A stretch of DNA of 64,000 nucleotides, taken from contig NJFT01000123.1 in NCBI GenBank assembly GCA_002221725.1, positions 1 through 64,000 of the forward strand, given 5' to 3'. Within the stretch, counting starts at the first letter, position 1; each line of letters opens with the position of its first letter. This document shows, one piece after another, positions 25,651-36,909 of this stretch. Both the position numbers and the translations under genes were made by a program. Below the pieces are notes generated by a model. That model saw only the letters and a program-made list of their open reading frames with translations. It had not been told where the DNA came from and made no database searches. This DNA comes from Scedosporium boydii (Eukaryota > Ascomycota > Sordariomycetes > Microascales > Microascaceae).

Positions 25651-28368
25651 TCACGACCCCTTGCCTACAACCTCCTGGTAAAGTTCCGTTTGCTTCCGGT
25701 GGCCCTTCTGCAGCTTCTTCAGCTGGCTCTTCGGCACATCGCTTCCATCCTTCATCTTGGTTGGGAGACCGTTGTCATCCCAGGCCGAAAACCTATCATC
25801 CTTGAACATGTCCTTGGGGTTCACACGCGCCTTGGCCAGCTTCTCCTGCTCGGCTTTTTCCCTCGCTATTCTAGCCTCTTCTTTCTGGCGGATGCGTTCC
25901 CTCTCCCGGGCCGCCTTCTCCTCTCGCGCAGCGATGAGTTCTGCAGCAGGGACGAACTTGATCAAGGAGGGCTGTCCGTCCGGCCTGTCGTCGAGGTAGA
26001 CACCAAGATTGGTGAGGTCAACGTCGCGTATCCTGTCAGTGAGGGCAAGAATGCTCTTCTTAACTTCCGGAGTAACAGTGCCGACAAGCTTGCGGAGCTC
26101 GTCACGTAGGCTGGACACTGAACGAAGATAAGGAAGAGCAAGCTGCTCGATATCGCGGACTCCGCCGTCAACAAGAGCTTGGAACTCGGCATCGGGGACC
26201 TTCTCAAGGAGCACCTTGATAGAATCGGAGTTGAGTTGGAGTTCTTGTACAGCGGCAGAGACGCTCTCCAGGACAGACGTGTATGGCTTGATTGCAACTG
26301 CTGGGTCCTGGTCGGCGGCGACCTTAGCAGACGCCCAACCTAGGCCATCGTAAGGAGGTGCGGCGTTTTCGTCCAATCCGAAGATGCCTACGATCTTCGT
26401 GATCCACCTAGCAATAGCCTCGATAGTGGCAAGGTCGGGTTGGTCCTTGGAAGTCTTGAGATGAATGTTTGCATCCTTGATTATGCCCGCAATCACTTGC
26501 ATAGCTTGGGGGGTATCAAAGGAGTTGCAAAGAGCTGCATGGAAGTCTTTCTTTGCTTGTTCGAATTGGGTGGCGATATCTGACTTGCTTGTCTGGTCAT
26601 TGAGGGAAAGAGCTGCTACGCCTGAACTAGCGGGTTTGGCTGCGGCTTCTGCAAGTAGGGACTTTGTGTTTGTGAAAAAGTTCTAAATTTGTCAGTACAA
26701 GAAAGATGGGTCATTCATAACGAAATGAAGGGGATAGTAGGCAGTTGTATACGAACATTGACGGTAGCCTCCCAGCTATCAGCATGAGATCGCATCTCTG
26801 GAGAGATTTCCACACCATCATGCCACTTTCCAAGCAAGAAGACAGTTCGTAGACTTCTCGAAGTGTATGTGGTAGCAAGAGCATCCTCGATTGTCTCGAA
26901 GTTCTTAAGAGACTTGGACATTTTCGATCCAGCTATGGAGAGATGTCCCATATGAAGGAAATATCGGACCCAAGTATGCTCTCCCTTGTCGGGCTCAAAG
27001 AAGTAGGCTTCGCTCTGGGCAAGCTCGTTGTCATGGTGGGGGAAAGCAAGGTCGATACCACCTGAGTGGACATCCATCGAAGAGCCGAGGATTTCGGAAG
27101 CCATGACGGAGCACTCTATGTGCCATCCAGGCCTGCCGTTACCCCACGGGCTGGGCCAGAACGGCTCTCCAGCCTTGGACTTCTTCCAGAGCGCAAAGTC
27201 GCTAGGGCTCCGCTTGCCACCGAGGTTCTTCGAGAGCGATCCTTCGCCCTCCTCCTGCAGCGACTTGTCGTTTCGGCTCTCAGGGCGCAATCGCGCATAC
27301 CGGTTTCCCGCCTTTTCGAACGCGGCGATGTCGAAGTAGACTGATCCTTCGGCTTCGTAGGCGAAGCCCTTGTCCACAATGCGCTCGACAAACTTGGCAA
27401 TCTGGGGGACGAACGCGGTGACCCTCGTAATTACGTCCGGGGGGAGGACGTTGAGGGCCTTCATGTCGGCAAAGAAGAGGTCCTCCATGGTCTGTGTTAG
27501 TTGGGTGAAGACGGACTGATCGGTAGTATCGAACGTCTCCTTGTACAGAGAATCTAGATATGGAAGTATGACTTCTTCGGCTCCCGGGAATATTTGACCA
27601 TCCTTGATTGCTTTTGCGGCGGCATCCATGTTGGAGATGTGCATCCTGATTTTAGCTTCGGCCTCTCCGGGCTTGCCGTCCTCAGTCAAAGCTCCACCAG
27701 CAAGGACCTTCCCGTAGGCTACATCCCTCTTCGTCTCATAGTTGGATGGGTCAAGCTCAGAGCCGTCATCTATGAGGGCGGGAAGGCTGCTCTTGGCATA
27801 GGCGCGGAATGCATCAAGGGCGAGTTCCTGGAGCTTCTCTTTTGAATGATCCTTCCTCTTTTCTAGTTCTAGGAGGCGATGACGCCTAGCCCTGATAATA
27901 ATCTATGACGTCCAGTTCAGTATTAGCAAAAAAGAAAGTGTAGACGGACGCCCACGAGTGAAACAAAAAGGAAATCGCATATACCTTGTCATCGATGTCG
28001 GTGATGTTCATGACGAAATTTACATCGAGGTTAAAGTAGTGCATCATGATGCGCCGGATGATGTCCGTGGAGACATAGTTCCTTGCGTGGCCGAGATGGC
28101 TCTTGTCGTAGACCGTCGGTCCGCAGGCATACCACGTCACCTTGCCCGGGTCTTTGGGGTCAAAGTTGACAGGGCCGCCGGGCTTGAGAGAGTTGTAGAC
28201 TCTCAGGCTGTCTCGAGAGTCGGCCATTCTGGTGGAAAAGCGCCGATTTCCTTGAAGCGAGAGATGATGAAGACGAACTAGGCTTCGTGTTTGTGTTGGT
28301 AAAGCGGGTCGTAGACTAAGTCTGAGGGACAAAGTTGAAAAGCGCAGGGATCGAGGCAAAAGAGTCAT
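25651..28368 (-). CDS. Cysteinyl-tRNA synthetase, probably cytosolic and mitochondrial
   Basis: Class I synthetase that charges tRNA-Cys. Exons 28368-27985, 27902-26757 and 26682-25651 give 853 residues. The signature HLGHAR lies at residues 91-96 and KMSKS at 455-459. The zinc ligands are visible as Cys82 (YACGP), Cys in HIECSVMA and the His pair in FPHHDNE. A long insertion between the halves of the catalytic domain, and a Lys/Glu-rich C-terminal tail ([18 protein letters not shown]), are typical of the eukaryotic enzyme. Residues 1-47 contain many Arg, Ser and Leu and no Asp or Glu, a good presequence. A second ATG at 28227 (Met48) starts the conserved body, so alternative initiation may supply both compartments. 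The open frame extends upstream to 28458 only through a GTG, so 28368 is the first ATG. The second intron donor (GTTCGT) is not canonical. Confidence 0.93.
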
Positions 28369-29094
28369 CCAGAAACGAGTATGAATCAAGTGAAGAGGAG
28401 GGGACGAAAACGGAAAGAGGGACTGTGACACACGGCGAGCGGGACGAATCACATTCACCCACCAAGACGCGATCCTCGAATTTGCGACTCACCGCCCGGA
28501 TGTTTGGGGTTAAAAGCCCATAAACGACGAAAGTGAGGTATGGCGCAGGCGCAAAGAAGCACAAGGGAAATGGACTACCCGTAGGGCGGAGGCGGGAGCG
28601 GAGGATGGGGAGAGGGAAAGGGATGGGGATGGGTTAGCTCAGGACACGATTATTGATCAACTAAAGCGAGTGTAAATGACGGAATTTTGATTATGGTCAA
28701 GTGTCCTCTATCAGTCGCTTTTGGGGAATGGGATCGTTGGGGAGGGTAGAGTGAGAGTAAGAGAGGGAGTGATTCTGTCCGTCTGATTGATGTTCACCGC
28801 CCGAGGAGATGACTCCATGATTCATGGAGAAACTGATAATTTTCGGATTCTGCCGGGCATTATTATTTCAGCCAGCGCGTCCTCGTTTGATCCAGGAACT
28901 GCCCCGCGTCTCTTACAATTTTTTTCACCGCTTTCCCCACTAAAGCTTAGCAGAGACCACTGAACACCCCGCCTAGATTCAAGATTCAATTCAACGCCAA
29001 GTCAAACTCTTATCGTGGATAAGAATTTTTTTTTTAGGCGCAAATCGCCACTGCTTCTGTCCCAACCGTCGCCGACTTCCCTTCTTTCGCTACA
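28369..29094. promoter_or_regulatory. Shared divergent promoter region of the CysRS and Trm61 genes
   Basis: About 730 bp separates the start codons of two divergently transcribed genes that both act on tRNA. Pyrimidine-rich tracts are present near 29000-29094. No specific binding site was recognised; co-regulation is an inference from the arrangement. Confidence 0.45.
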
Positions 29095-30672
29095 ATGTCG
29101 GCGTCATCGCCCTTCCTTTACTCGACAGCACGGAGTCGGGCCAACTCCTTGGCCATTATCCACCTCTCCCGCGATAACCTCGTCCCCGTCATCCTCCAGG
29201 ATCCCGCGACCGCAAATGAGGGCTATGCCGAGGGCGCAGTGCTGAACAGTCGCTTCGGTTCGTTTCCCCACTCAACTCTCATCGATGTTCCCTGGGGCTC
29301 TCAGATTCGCGCTTCGACCGTCGACACCGGCTCGAGAGGAGGGCGGAAAAAGAAACTGGCTTTAGCCGCTGCGACACCCGACGATAGCACCGCTTCTGAA
29401 AACCCTGGCTCGTCCATCTTGAAGCGAAAGAGGGAGGAGAGGGACGGTGTAGAGGACCCTTCTGCCAGCGAGGCAGAGGTGAAGAGGCAAAAGCAATTGG
29501 CCAACGGGTTTGGCTCAAACAGCGGTGCTGCTGCGCCCCAGGTCCAGCCTGCTGTCACAGCCGCAAGTGGTTTCGTACACATTCTGAAGCCATCTCCCGA
29601 ACTCTGGACGATATCTCTCCCCCATAGGACCCAAGTAGTCTATACGCCAGATTACAGCTACGTCCTCCAACGAATTCGGGCCTTCCCTGGCAAGACCCTA
29701 ATCGAGGCCGGTGCTGGTAGTGGAAGTTTTACACATGCGTCATCACGTGCCGTTTTCAATGGCTTTCCTTCGAGCCCTGAGGATAAGAAGGGCAAGGTCT
29801 ACAGTTTCGAATTCCATCAACAACGATTCGAGAAGATGAGGCAGGAGATATCGGACCATGGCCTCAATGGAATCGTCCAAATCACCCATCGTGACGTCTA
29901 CAACCACGGATTCAACATCGACGGCAAGAGCCCCAAAGCTAGCGCCATCTTTCTGGATTTACCCGCGCCGTGGGAAGCATTGCACCACCTATCACGCCAG
30001 CGACCGAGCTCGAACGGCCCAGACACAGCTACGAACGGCACAAACTCTGATCCATGGGTCTCGCCTCTGGACCCAGACCAAAGCGCATATCTCTGCACAT
30101 TCTCGCCCTGCATCGAGCAGGTTACCCGGACCATAGACAAGCTGCGCGAACTGGGTTGGGTCGACATTGAAATGGTGGAGATCGCCCAGAAGAAGCTACA
30201 TGTCACACGAGAAAGAATAGGCCTCAACATCCCAGCGGAGAGAGGAACTTTCCAGGCGCCTAGTGACGTACTTGAAGCCGTCACGCGATTAAAGTCCATA
30301 AACGAGCGGGCGGCGGAATACCATTCCAAATCAGGGAGAACTTCCGCTGAAGACGATATCAAAGACGAAAAAATGAATGAGAACGGGGATTTCGAGGAGG
30401 CCGACCTCGACGCCCCCACCACGTCAAAACCTTGGATCGACGGTCGACTTGTTCATCGACCTGAAGTGGAGCTGAAGACGCATACATCCTATCTCGTCTT
30501 CGCTATCTTACCCCGAGAGTGGTCTGAGGAGCAAGAAGCCGAGGCCTTAGCCAATTGGCCGTGTGGCCAGGAGACGGGTGTTATAGGTTCCCTTGACAAG
30601 GTCACGAGGAAGAACATGAAGAGGGAACTCCATGCAAGCAAGAAGAAGCAGAAGAAGGGAAAGCCTGAATAG
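29095..30672 (+). CDS. TRM61: tRNA (adenine-58-N1)-methyltransferase catalytic subunit
   Basis: Uninterrupted frame of 525 residues with the domain order of Trm61/Gcd14, the catalytic subunit that with Trm6 makes m1A58 in tRNA, including initiator tRNA, in the nucleus. The N-terminal beta domain has DNLVPVILQD and GSFPHSTLIDVPWGSQI. A basic, low-complexity insertion of about 90 residues (KRKREERD region) follows. The Rossmann domain begins around residue 168 with FVHILKPSPELWTISLPHRT and contains the S-adenosylmethionine loop EAGAGSGSFTH at about 204-214, then YSFEFHQQRFEKM and FLDLPAPWEA. The C-terminal 30 residues are Lys-rich and may be a nuclear signal. It is longer than the yeast enzyme because of the insertion. 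The ATG at 29095 matches the family start. Confidence 0.93.
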   Translation: MSASSPFLYSTARSRANSLAIIHLSRDNLVPVILQDPATANEGYAEGAVLNSRFGSFPHSTLIDVPWGSQIRASTVDTGSRGGRKKKLALAAATPDDSTASENPGSSILKRKREERDGVEDPSASEAEVKRQKQLANGFGSNSGAAAPQVQPAVTAASGFVHILKPSPELWTISLPHRTQVVYTPDYSYVLQRIRAFPGKTLIEAGAGSGSFTHASSRAVFNGFPSSPEDKKGKVYSFEFHQQRFEKMRQEISDHGLNGIVQITHRDVYNHGFNIDGKSPKASAIFLDLPAPWEALHHLSRQRPSSNGPDTATNGTNSDPWVSPLDPDQSAYLCTFSPCIEQVTRTIDKLRELGWVDIEMVEIAQKKLHVTRERIGLNIPAERGTFQAPSDVLEAVTRLKSINERAAEYHSKSGRTSAEDDIKDEKMNENGDFEEADLDAPTTSKPWIDGRLVHRPEVELKTHTSYLVFAILPREWSEEQEAEALANWPCGQETGVIGSLDKVTRKNMKRELHASKKKQKKGKPE

Positions 30673-31106
30673 ACGTAGGACGCATAGCATTCCTGGCATC
30701 ATGGGCATTGCATTGGGCGTTTTTGAAGGTCAACCATTTGATGATAGATGTGTCTTGCATTGATCTGTTGTCTCGTTTATTGGCAGGAGTGTGAGCGCAG
30801 GCACTGGCCACACTTATGACTTGATTTCCGGTGTATTATGATGAATGTAAGCCTGCGGGAATATAAAATCGAACTGTTTTTACTAGACTTCAATTGACGA
30901 AGAAAGATTCCTCGAATTTATTTTACCTAGTAGGCTGGGTGAAGGATATCGAGTCGGCGCACCCTTTCTGTAATGGAGCTGTGATTGATGTTTCGAGGCG
31001 CGGCGTGGTTCGGAACCTGTGAAGAAAAAAGTAGCTCCCCACCTCAACCACAGTTAAATCTCATTGATCTCCTCAACTCCTCCCGCCCCAACAACCACCT
31101 CTGGCC

Positions 31107-32969
31107 ATGCCACCGCCGCGATCCCTGCGGCCCCTCGCGGTCCTACGATCGAAATCTCTAATTAACGCATTCAATCGACCGGCATCATGCCTGTGTCGTC
31201 ACCGCCAAGCTCAGGTGACTTTCCAGAGTCCCACAGCTCGACGGAACTACGTCACGCCAACCAACCTCCCAGCGACCGCGCCCCCAACGATAGAGCCATC
31301 GATTGACGCGCGACTCGAGCTCGAACAAACCCTCCAAGACCTCAGGAAGCACGCGGCGAACTACGTCAACCTCTCGCGATTGCACCTCGCGCTCCTGGGC
31401 CTCAGCCAACCCGCCGGCGAGGAATCCATCCGCGTCGCCGTGCTCGGGATCGCCAACGGCAACGGCTCGGGAAATACTGCCAAGTCGGTCCTGGAGCTGT
31501 TGCTCGTGGATCCGTTGAAGGAAAAGGAAGAGTGGGAGAGACAATTGGCGCAGCGCCGGCCGGGTTTTCCCGTCATTGTCAAGGTTGGACGGAGGGATGT
31601 GCCGGGTACCGGGGTGATTGAGCGGAAGGGCATGTTTGAAGAGGTGCACGTCTCTTCGCCCGTTTACGATGGGTATAATTTGGAGCTTCTCTTGATTGAT
31701 GTGAATGCGCCGTCGGCGGAGGAGGATGCTTCTGTTGAGGAGCAGCTTCTTAACTTGCCCGTGGATATCGCTTCCAACACGGGAAAGTTCAGCCCCATCA
31801 TGACGCCTGTTCATAAGGCGCTGCTTGTGGCAGACGGCATCACTGGGGTACGATCCGTGACGTCCATACCGGCCAACGATGAGAATAGTGTGATTCATTC
31901 AGCGATCAACATTCCCGGGTATAACCCTCCTAAAGACGCCGACCTTCCTTTCCAGCCTATCGACGTCACTCAAGCTCAGGAAGGCGTCGAACTGTTCCGC
32001 AAGGATCTGAAGCATGCGATGGACTACGAACGGCTCTGGTTCCAGAGTAACCTTCCTGCCATTGCTGACTGGCTGAAGACGGGCATCGAGCAGCAACCCG
32101 GCACGACGAAGCCTGCTGTGCGACAGCTCATCGCCTCAGTACTCCAAGAGACGGCCTCTTCGGTTGAAGCTGCCGAGTCGCGCCTCCTCGGAGGCAGACT
32201 GCGATTGGCGACTCAATCGCCCTCAACCATCGCACTGCAACGGAGCCTGTCTCAATGGGCTCAAAGCGCCCATGGCGAACTGCAGGAGCAGCTTGATCTC
32301 GCCTTCACAGGCCAACGCTGGAGGAAGCTAGGCTGGTGGAAACTCTTCTGGCGCGTCGACGACGTGACCATGCTTACCAACGACATGCTCAACCAGCAAT
32401 TCCTCCCTACAGCCGAGAAGAACCTCGTCTACCTCTCCGGCCAGGTCCGCGGAGCCATAGAGGCCGCCGCACCCTCCGCCGTGCTGATCTACCCCCAGCC
32501 AACCCCTTCTTCCTCTGCCGTCGTGCCACTCCGCAGGGAAACCAGGTGGCCGACGCATGTCTCCTTCACCCGCCGATACCTCCAGGAAGAGACCATCCCC
32601 GCTCTTCAAGCCCTCGCGCAGAAGCTCGTCCTCCAGTGCTACACGACGTGCGGTCTCACCACGTCACTGGCCGGCCTTCTCTACGTTTCTACTTGGACGT
32701 CAAGCATCTACGAGGCCGGCGCTGTGGCGGCTCTAGGTGCTGTTTGGAGCCTGCGAAGGCTGCAGAAGAAGTGGGAGGCTGCGCGGGACTTTTGGGAGGG
32801 CGAGGTGCGTGAGGAGGGGAGAAAGGCCGTGAGGGCGGCTGAGGAGAGTATGGCCGAGGCCCTAGAGGGTGAGTCCCGTTCAAAGGGCGTTATAGAGGGA
32901 GAGGAAGAGTTTGAGAAGGTGCGGGAGCTCGTGGCGAAGGCTGAGGAAGCGCTTGCTCGGATGAAGTGA
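31107..32969 (+). CDS. Mmc1-like mitochondrial inner membrane protein
   Basis: Single-exon gene for 620 residues. The N-terminus (MPPPRSLRPLAVLRSK) is basic and Ser/Arg-rich, a probable mitochondrial presequence. The body has a long alpha-helical region, and near residues 508-552 two hydrophobic segments (around TTSLAGLLYVSTW and GAVAALGAVWSL) precede a Lys/Glu-rich coiled coil that ends the protein. This layout and the motif around VRVAVLGIANG recall fungal Mmc1, which in fission yeast has been described as a dynamin-superfamily-like pseudoenzyme working with MICOS in cristae shape. The P-loop-like segment AVLGIANGNGSGNTAKS here lacks a clear GKS, consistent with a pseudo-GTPase. Naming rests on recall of the family without an alignment, so I give no symbol. 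Confidence 0.65.
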   Translation: MPPPRSLRPLAVLRSKSLINAFNRPASCLCRHRQAQVTFQSPTARRNYVTPTNLPATAPPTIEPSIDARLELEQTLQDLRKHAANYVNLSRLHLALLGLSQPAGEESIRVAVLGIANGNGSGNTAKSVLELLLVDPLKEKEEWERQLAQRRPGFPVIVKVGRRDVPGTGVIERKGMFEEVHVSSPVYDGYNLELLLIDVNAPSAEEDASVEEQLLNLPVDIASNTGKFSPIMTPVHKALLVADGITGVRSVTSIPANDENSVIHSAINIPGYNPPKDADLPFQPIDVTQAQEGVELFRKDLKHAMDYERLWFQSNLPAIADWLKTGIEQQPGTTKPAVRQLIASVLQETASSVEAAESRLLGGRLRLATQSPSTIALQRSLSQWAQSAHGELQEQLDLAFTGQRWRKLGWWKLFWRVDDVTMLTNDMLNQQFLPTAEKNLVYLSGQVRGAIEAAAPSAVLIYPQPTPSSSAVVPLRRETRWPTHVSFTRRYLQEETIPALQALAQKLVLQCYTTCGLTTSLAGLLYVSTWTSSIYEAGAVAALGAVWSLRRLQKKWEAARDFWEGEVREEGRKAVRAAEESMAEALEGESRSKGVIEGEEEFEKVRELVAKAEEALARMK

Positions 32970-33424
32970 GAGGCATAGAAACAAAGCAAAAGCATCCCAA
33001 GTCTCTTTTCATTTGTCGTTTGGAAATGTATATAAAGCATGTAGTACTATGGGTGTAAATATCATGATAGACGGAAAGAGCTACCAAGTCTCTAATAGGA
33101 ATCGGAATCCCTCAACTCTTGGGAAGGAACGCAGCAGTTTGGTCACGGTTTCTACCAAAACGCACAGAGAGGACAGTCCTATCTGCTGGTCCAATGCCTA
33201 TTCTTTTCATGGTTTGCTATCCCAACATGTATTGCTCATTTTGTTTTTGAATCCCTTGACGCCATTATCAACATGAATGACACCAAAAACCCGTGCCAAG
33301 CCCCTCCCTCTCCAACAGAAACAACAAGGAAAAAAAAGATGCTTCAAATCTCCAAATCTCGATATGCCCCCCTCCTACATCCCCCCGACCCCACCACGAA
33401 GGACGAAATAAACAATCCCATTCA

Positions 33425-33980
33425 TCACCTCCCACCCCTCGCGCTCGCACGCGCCCTGCTAACCGTAGCCCTACCTCTCGCAAGACCAACACCCCTACCG
33501 CGCACATTCCTACTCTTGAACATGGGGGCGTTGCGTAGCATATCTGGCACGATGAAGAAGCGCACATGAGAGCCTCGGATGTAGACTTGGTCGAGATGGC
33601 TGACGCGGCCGTCGCGGGCGGTAACGGTTATGTCTTTTAACTGGACGTTCATGTTGTCTTCGGCTGGATTCGGGGCGCGAGAGAGTTAAAGAGTTAGCTA
33701 GGCAACTTGGGAGCGAGATGGCCATGGAGACGCGGAAACGGGAACTCTTGGCGGGGATGGGCAAAGGGTAGAGCGTACCTTCTATTAGCTTGCCGCGGTA
33801 GGTTTGGCCAGAGGTAATCTCTAGGGTCACGATATGGCCCTAGTTCACGAGCTTCCTGTTAGCCTTTCTGAGAGCCGCCTATCCTACCGCTCAAGCTGCC
33901 TTCTTGAGGGGTCGATTGGAAGTGTAACGTACCTGGGCTTCATTGAGAAGCTTGATGGGGATTCCGATCGTAGAAGTCAT
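33425..33980 (-). CDS. SMD3: Small nuclear ribonucleoprotein Sm D3
   Basis: Core spliceosomal Sm protein. Exons 33980-33933, 33839-33779 and 33663-33425 give 115 residues. The Sm fold is complete: Sm1 includes [18 protein letters not shown] and Sm2 includes [16 protein letters not shown], with NMNVQL between them. The start [14 protein letters not shown] is diagnostic of D3. The tail is Arg/Gly-rich ([18 protein letters not shown]), the usual site of symmetric arginine dimethylation. In yeast D3 pairs with Sm B in the heptameric ring on U snRNA. Three small exons join with phases 0 and 1. Confidence 0.96.
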
Positions 33981-34339
33981 CTTGGGCGGGATACGGGACA
34001 GGCGCGCTAGAAGTGTCCTAAAATCGGCCTGAAGGAAGTTGTGGTGGAGCTGGGAAACTGAGATGTGATGATGCGATTCAGAGGCGTCACAATCGGAGCT
34101 TGATCAATTGTGCTTGGGGTCTGCTTGGAAATCTCGAGGTGGTTGTTGATTAGGTAAGCATGCAAGGTCTCAATTTATCGTTGTGAGACTTGATGGATTG
34201 GGCAGCCAACATCATCCTCGCCTCTACACCTTTAGTCTTCAGAGGATTGAATACGATTGAAGAATATGAGTCGCTTTCATTATTGTAGGCAATCACCATG
34301 GTCCAATGATGAAATACGGCTACTCTGTATGAAGGGATA

Positions 34340-34364
34340 TTAACCCTTTTTTTTTTTTTTTTTT
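34340..34364. repeat. Poly-T tract
   Basis: A short homopolymer T run in the intergenic region downstream of the Cys-rich gene and upstream of the SmD3 start. It has no other assignable role. Confidence 0.6.
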
Positions 34365-34732
34365 CTAAATCAATCTTCACTCAGCGACGTTGTCCACATA
34401 ACAGTGTTCTCCAGCTCGCTTGCCGCCTCAGTGGAATCGGGCGTGGAGAGCACATGAAATCTGCGCTCTTGGTATTGTGTTGTCTCATTATCCTACAAAA
34501 TTATGATTCTCTATAAGCAGGCCTTCTTACCTTACTCTAAAAGCTCACACTGAATCCAACCGTCACGACATTCCCGACGACAGTAGCCCAAGCTTGGGCG
34601 GCTCTCTTCTCGGCTTTCTCCTCCTTTGCTCTTCGCTCTTCAAAAATTTCACCTCCTGCTTCCCCCTTAAATTCGCGCTTCTCGTTGGCGCCTCTTGTTT
34701 CCTCTCGCACTGGTGTCGCGGCTATGTCTTCC

Positions 34733-35432
34733 TCACATCCGCTTGAAGTAATAGGGTCTGCTCGCCGCTGGTCTTGCAAATACTTCGCAAAGCTTCAGTT
34801 GCCAGGGTATTGTCGATCTCTTTATATGATGACCTGATGACCCCTCCCCCTCAGTAAATTGAGATGGGGCTACGGGCACCAAGAACAGACACTCGTACTC
34901 GCCTACGTCAGACTTATGCAGGCGGTATTCATATGTTCCTGATGACAGAGAGTGTGTTAGAACAACATCAGTCATATATGAAACATGAAACCCAGCGAAA
35001 AGGCAATTCTGTCGAATACTTACCATCAGACCAAATTCGAGACTTATAAAACACACTGCGCACAAGGTGGTGAGACACCCATCCGACTGACCAACGATGA
35101 GGGAACGGCACTGGCGCAAGCGGGAAATCCTCTTGCAACTGTGATTGTGGTGACTCTGTTGGCTCTTCTTCCAGGAATTCTTGGTTCCGCTCACTCCTCC
35201 TGTTGTGGCTCTTCCGCCGCTTTTGAAAAGAAGCTCTAACATCTCTGTTGTCGAGGTAGTTTCCCTCGAAGCACCACAGCTCGGAACATTGACACTTCTT
35301 ATGGCCGCAGGCGGGGCATTGGGACCCCAGCTTCACTCTGTAAATGTAATAGGCGTAGTCTGACGGTAGGCCCCAGCAGGAGCAATGGGACTTGTCGCAG
35401 ATGGGACATCGATCTAACTCCTCGACAATCAT
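34733..35432 (-). CDS. Small Cys-rich protein with paired zinc-binding-like knuckles, unknown function
   Basis: A two-exon model, 35432-35024 and 34938-34733, gives 204 residues. The start is the ATG at 35432; the in-frame codon at 35438 is TTG. The splice donor is G|GTAAGT and the acceptor ATCAG, an 85-nt intron in phase 1. The N-terminus carries RCPICDKSHCSCWG, and about 25 residues further on CPACGHKKCQC, two CxxC plus CxC clusters that look like zinc knuckles. A basic stretch (QKRRKSHNRRSERN) and an acidic stretch follow. The 3' end is less certain, because another frame continues to 34537 with a Lys/Glu-rich helix and a third exon is possible. I do not recognise the family. Confidence 0.45.
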
Positions 35433-36909
35433 TTTCAAACGGGGTCAGGTTCGTCCCGTATAGGGTGAAAGAAGTGATGAGAGAGGAAAGGATTTTATGT
35501 TGGGAAAGTAGGTGAGTTTAGCAATGGTTTGGCGTAATCACGTAGGCCGAGATGAAGTTGAGCGAGGAAGAGGCTCAAGATATATCACCACAGCGACATG
35601 GAACGACATCAGGTTTGGAACTTTACTCGACCTTCGACGCATCTCGATATTTACAGTGACCAGTTGTTTTTCCAATGAAATTGTAAAAAGAAAAGAAAAG
35701 AGAAAGAGAAAGGGAAAAAGACAAGAAAGCTACAGAGGCGATGATTGGCAGACCCGAAAAAAAAAGGTTCATGTTAATCATGGCATCTGGTCAAAGGATG
35801 CTGCCTCTTAGGCTCCCACGCTATCCGGGTCGAACACACAATCTTCAACGAATAGTAAGATGCATGGCATAGCCAGCGCCGCCAGGATATCGGCTTCTAT
35901 GTCCTGCAGAACGAAGACGGCATTACTTTGGAATTCCTGCACGGATGGGCGAGGGAGCTGTCATTGGTAGAAGGGCATTGATCAGAAGAGGAATTTGCGA
36001 GTGTTAGTCGGGGACTAGCGCGAGTGCTGCCTACACACCACACAACCACCCCCAAAGTTTTTGTCTGCAACATTCGGATGGTGCCTGACATGTAAGTCTT
36101 GAGGTCGTGGAATTTCATGGGCTGATGTTCATGTCTCTGGCCAACTTGCATCCAAAGACGGTGTTGATTCGTTGAAGAAGGAATCCCGGCAGGTCATTTG
36201 GAGGGGGTGTGTGGTTGTGTGTTAGTATGTGGCAGCCGAGAAAGCTGAGTCCTGTGAAGTAAAAATGGATTTTATGGAAACGAAATTCCATATGCGACTG
36301 GGACCACCAATAATCACCAATGTCGTACTTGCCATCCCTCGGTCGTTTCTGCGTCTCGCGGCAACGTGGAAGAGAATGTTGTGATCGCGATGAAAGTGAA
36401 GCCGGTTGCCTGTAAGGAACCGGAGAGTAGCTTTCGGAAGATGTTTTGAATTCTAGCGACAGTCGTCTGGCCAGTAATGTGATTAATGTGATCGAATGGC
36501 TTGAGAGACGGCAAATGGAAAACCTGAGATGTTCGCCATTGTTCCTTTCTGATTGCTTCCTTCCATTTGTCCCCTCCCGACCTGACCTAAGCCCCACCAC
36601 GCTACCCTGCACATGTGCACATGTACTCCGGTACCCGGCGCAGTTCTTCCCCAAGCGATTTGATTGTGTCGTCGCCTCCGCCACTGGCTTTGCCCCACCA
36701 TCAACCTCACCTTCAAGCAACTGCGTCCTTGTGTAGCCTCACTTTCCAACGACGCAACCCGACGACAAACACGCATTTTGCCCACCACGACTAGAGGGGT
36801 AGAGGGAAAAAAAAAGGATCTCGATTTTTCTGGCCCGCAGAAAATACCATACCCGCCCCCGCACCCGATCCCTCTCCGAAAGCCGCAAAGTCCGGTCCCG
36901 CCTCGCACC
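35433..36909. other. Divergent intergenic region between the Cys-rich gene and UBC7
   Basis: About 1.5 kb. Open frames such as 36115-36720 on the minus strand have no domain and overlap the UBC7 leader. An A/G-rich stretch occurs around 35695-35765. Probable promoters of the two divergent genes; no RNA gene seen. Confidence 0.45.

Noticed and set aside
36115..36720. 201-codon minus-strand frame upstream of UBC7
   Set aside because: No domain, and it overlaps the leader of UBC7; the plus-strand E2 gene is certain.
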